5,669 nucleotides of DNA, from assembly GCA_902783095.1 (NCBI GenBank), contig CACZPX010000102.1, positions 1 through 5,669 on the forward strand. The letters are read 5' to 3'. Source of the DNA: an uncultured Lachnospiraceae bacterium. Lineage in GTDB: Bacteria > Bacillota > Clostridia > Lachnospirales > Lachnospiraceae. Positions 5,136 through 5,669 of the stretch are shown here, piece by piece (the stretch's first letter is position 1; every line of letters begins with the position of its first letter). Below the pieces are notes generated by a model. That model did not search any database. It saw only the letters and a program-made list of their open reading frames with translations, and was not told the origin of the DNA. The position numbers were made by a program, and so were the translations under genes.

Positions 5136-5669
5136 TTACCTAAAGCACCTTCTTATGATCTCGCAGACCCGATCCACCTGCTCGGGCGTCATCTTGTTGT
5201 CGCTGGGCAGGCACAGGCCGCGCGCGAAGATATCCGCGCCGGCGTCGCCCGCACCGGTCCCCGCCGTGTAGGCGTTGCTGGCGCCGCGGCCGTTCCCGTT
5301 CGCCGTGACGAAGGGGTTCATGCGGTAGATGGGCTGCATGTGCATCGGCTTCCAGATGGGACGACCCTCCGCGTTGAACGCGGCGATGGCGGCCAAAATC
5401 TCCGTGGGGCAGCTCTTGCCGGGCTCCGTCACGTAGGCGGCGTCCGTCTCGCCGCGCACCTGCGTGCACATGGCCTCCGGATCCAGGATAATGCAGGAGA
5501 GCCAGTAGTTCGGCTCGCTGTTTGCGAAGTCCACCGGGTTCATGGACACCGGCAGGTCCGCCAGATTCGCCTTATAGCGCTCGTAGATCGCCTTCTTCTG
5601 CGCGATATGCTCCGCCAGATGCGGGAACTGCCCGCGCACCACGCCGGCGATCACGTTGCTCATGCGGTA
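5136..5669 (-). CDS. DegT/DnrJ/EryC1/StrS family PLP-dependent sugar aminotransferase, C-terminal part (5' end outside window)
   Basis: The visible 177 residues are the C-terminal half of a fold-type I aminotransferase that puts an amino group on a keto sugar nucleotide, usually at C4 of a UDP-linked 4-keto-6-deoxy sugar. The fragment opens at the edge with Tyr-Arg-Met-Ser-Asn, the family's conserved N-Y-R-M-S-N stretch, followed by a G-x-x-x-G-Q helix. Further on are NYWLSC (about 54-59 from the Met), the signature W-K-P-M-H (about 104-108) and a C-terminal GLCLPSDNKMTPEQ block (about 149-162). The PLP-binding lysine and the N-terminal domain lie beyond the right edge. The frame is open to 5669, so the Met at 5663 is internal and not the start. 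It ends in TAA 39 nt before the ATP-grasp gene. This part is much richer in GC than the next gene (roughly 68% against 53% by partial hand count). The family call is secure; the sugar substrate is not visible. Confidence 0.93.
   Translation of the reverse strand, partial: YRMSNVIAGVVRGQFPHLAEHIAQKKAIYERYKANLADLPVSMNPVDFANSEPNYWLSCIILDPEAMCTQVRGETDAAYVTEPGKSCPTEILAAIAAFNAEGRPIWKPMHMQPIYRMNPFVTANGNGRGASNAYTAGTGAGDAGADIFARGLCLPSDNKMTPEQVDRVCEIIRRCFR

Overview
The window is one densely packed block of a surface-polysaccharide (capsule, exopolysaccharide or lipid-linked glycan) biosynthesis cluster. All seven supported genes lie on the minus strand, so transcription runs from the right edge (5669) to the left edge (1). 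Long plus-strand reading frames exist but are antisense shadows of these genes. Strong AGGAG/GAGG-type Shine-Dalgarno sites, very short gaps, moderately high GC and the protein families point to a Firmicute, most likely a gut-type clostridium (Lachnospiraceae/Oscillospiraceae-like). This placement is an inference from gene style; the window has no taxonomic marker.

In transcription order the genes are: (1) the C-terminal part of a DegT/DnrJ/EryC1/StrS PLP-dependent sugar aminotransferase (5136-5669, cut by the right edge); (2) a sugar-transfer-associated ATP-grasp protein (3897-5096); (3) a PIG-L/LmbE-type zinc N-deacetylase (3241-3900); (4) a small PglC/WcaJ-type phosphoglycosyl transferase (2526-3227); (5) a second, unrelated ATP-grasp ligase of the CarB-like/predicted carboligase type (1305-2465); (6) a glycosyltransferase with the motif set of the bacterial sialyltransferase-like families GT52/GT38 (202-1308); (7) the first 68 codons of a membrane protein running off the left edge (1-205), possibly a polymerase or other polytopic cell-envelope protein.

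Three of the six junctions (2/3, 5/6, 6/7) are 4-nt ATGA stop/start overlaps. The other three gaps are 39, 13 and 60 nt, none holding a convincing terminator or promoter, so the block reads as one operon with translational coupling.

A coherent but unproven working model is this. The aminotransferase makes an amino-sugar nucleotide. The phosphoglycosyl transferase loads the first sugar phosphate onto a polyprenyl phosphate at the membrane. The GT52-like enzyme adds a later sugar, possibly an acidic one. The PIG-L enzyme exposes amines, and the two ATP-grasp enzymes form amide (or related carboxylate-derived) bonds on the sugar. The most interesting feature is the pairing of two dissimilar ATP-grasp ligases with a deacetylase and a membrane phosphoglycosyl transferase, which suggests an amino-acid- or acyl-amide-decorated glycan. 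No mobile elements, RNA genes or CRISPR arrays were seen, and no intergenic stretch exceeds 60 nt.
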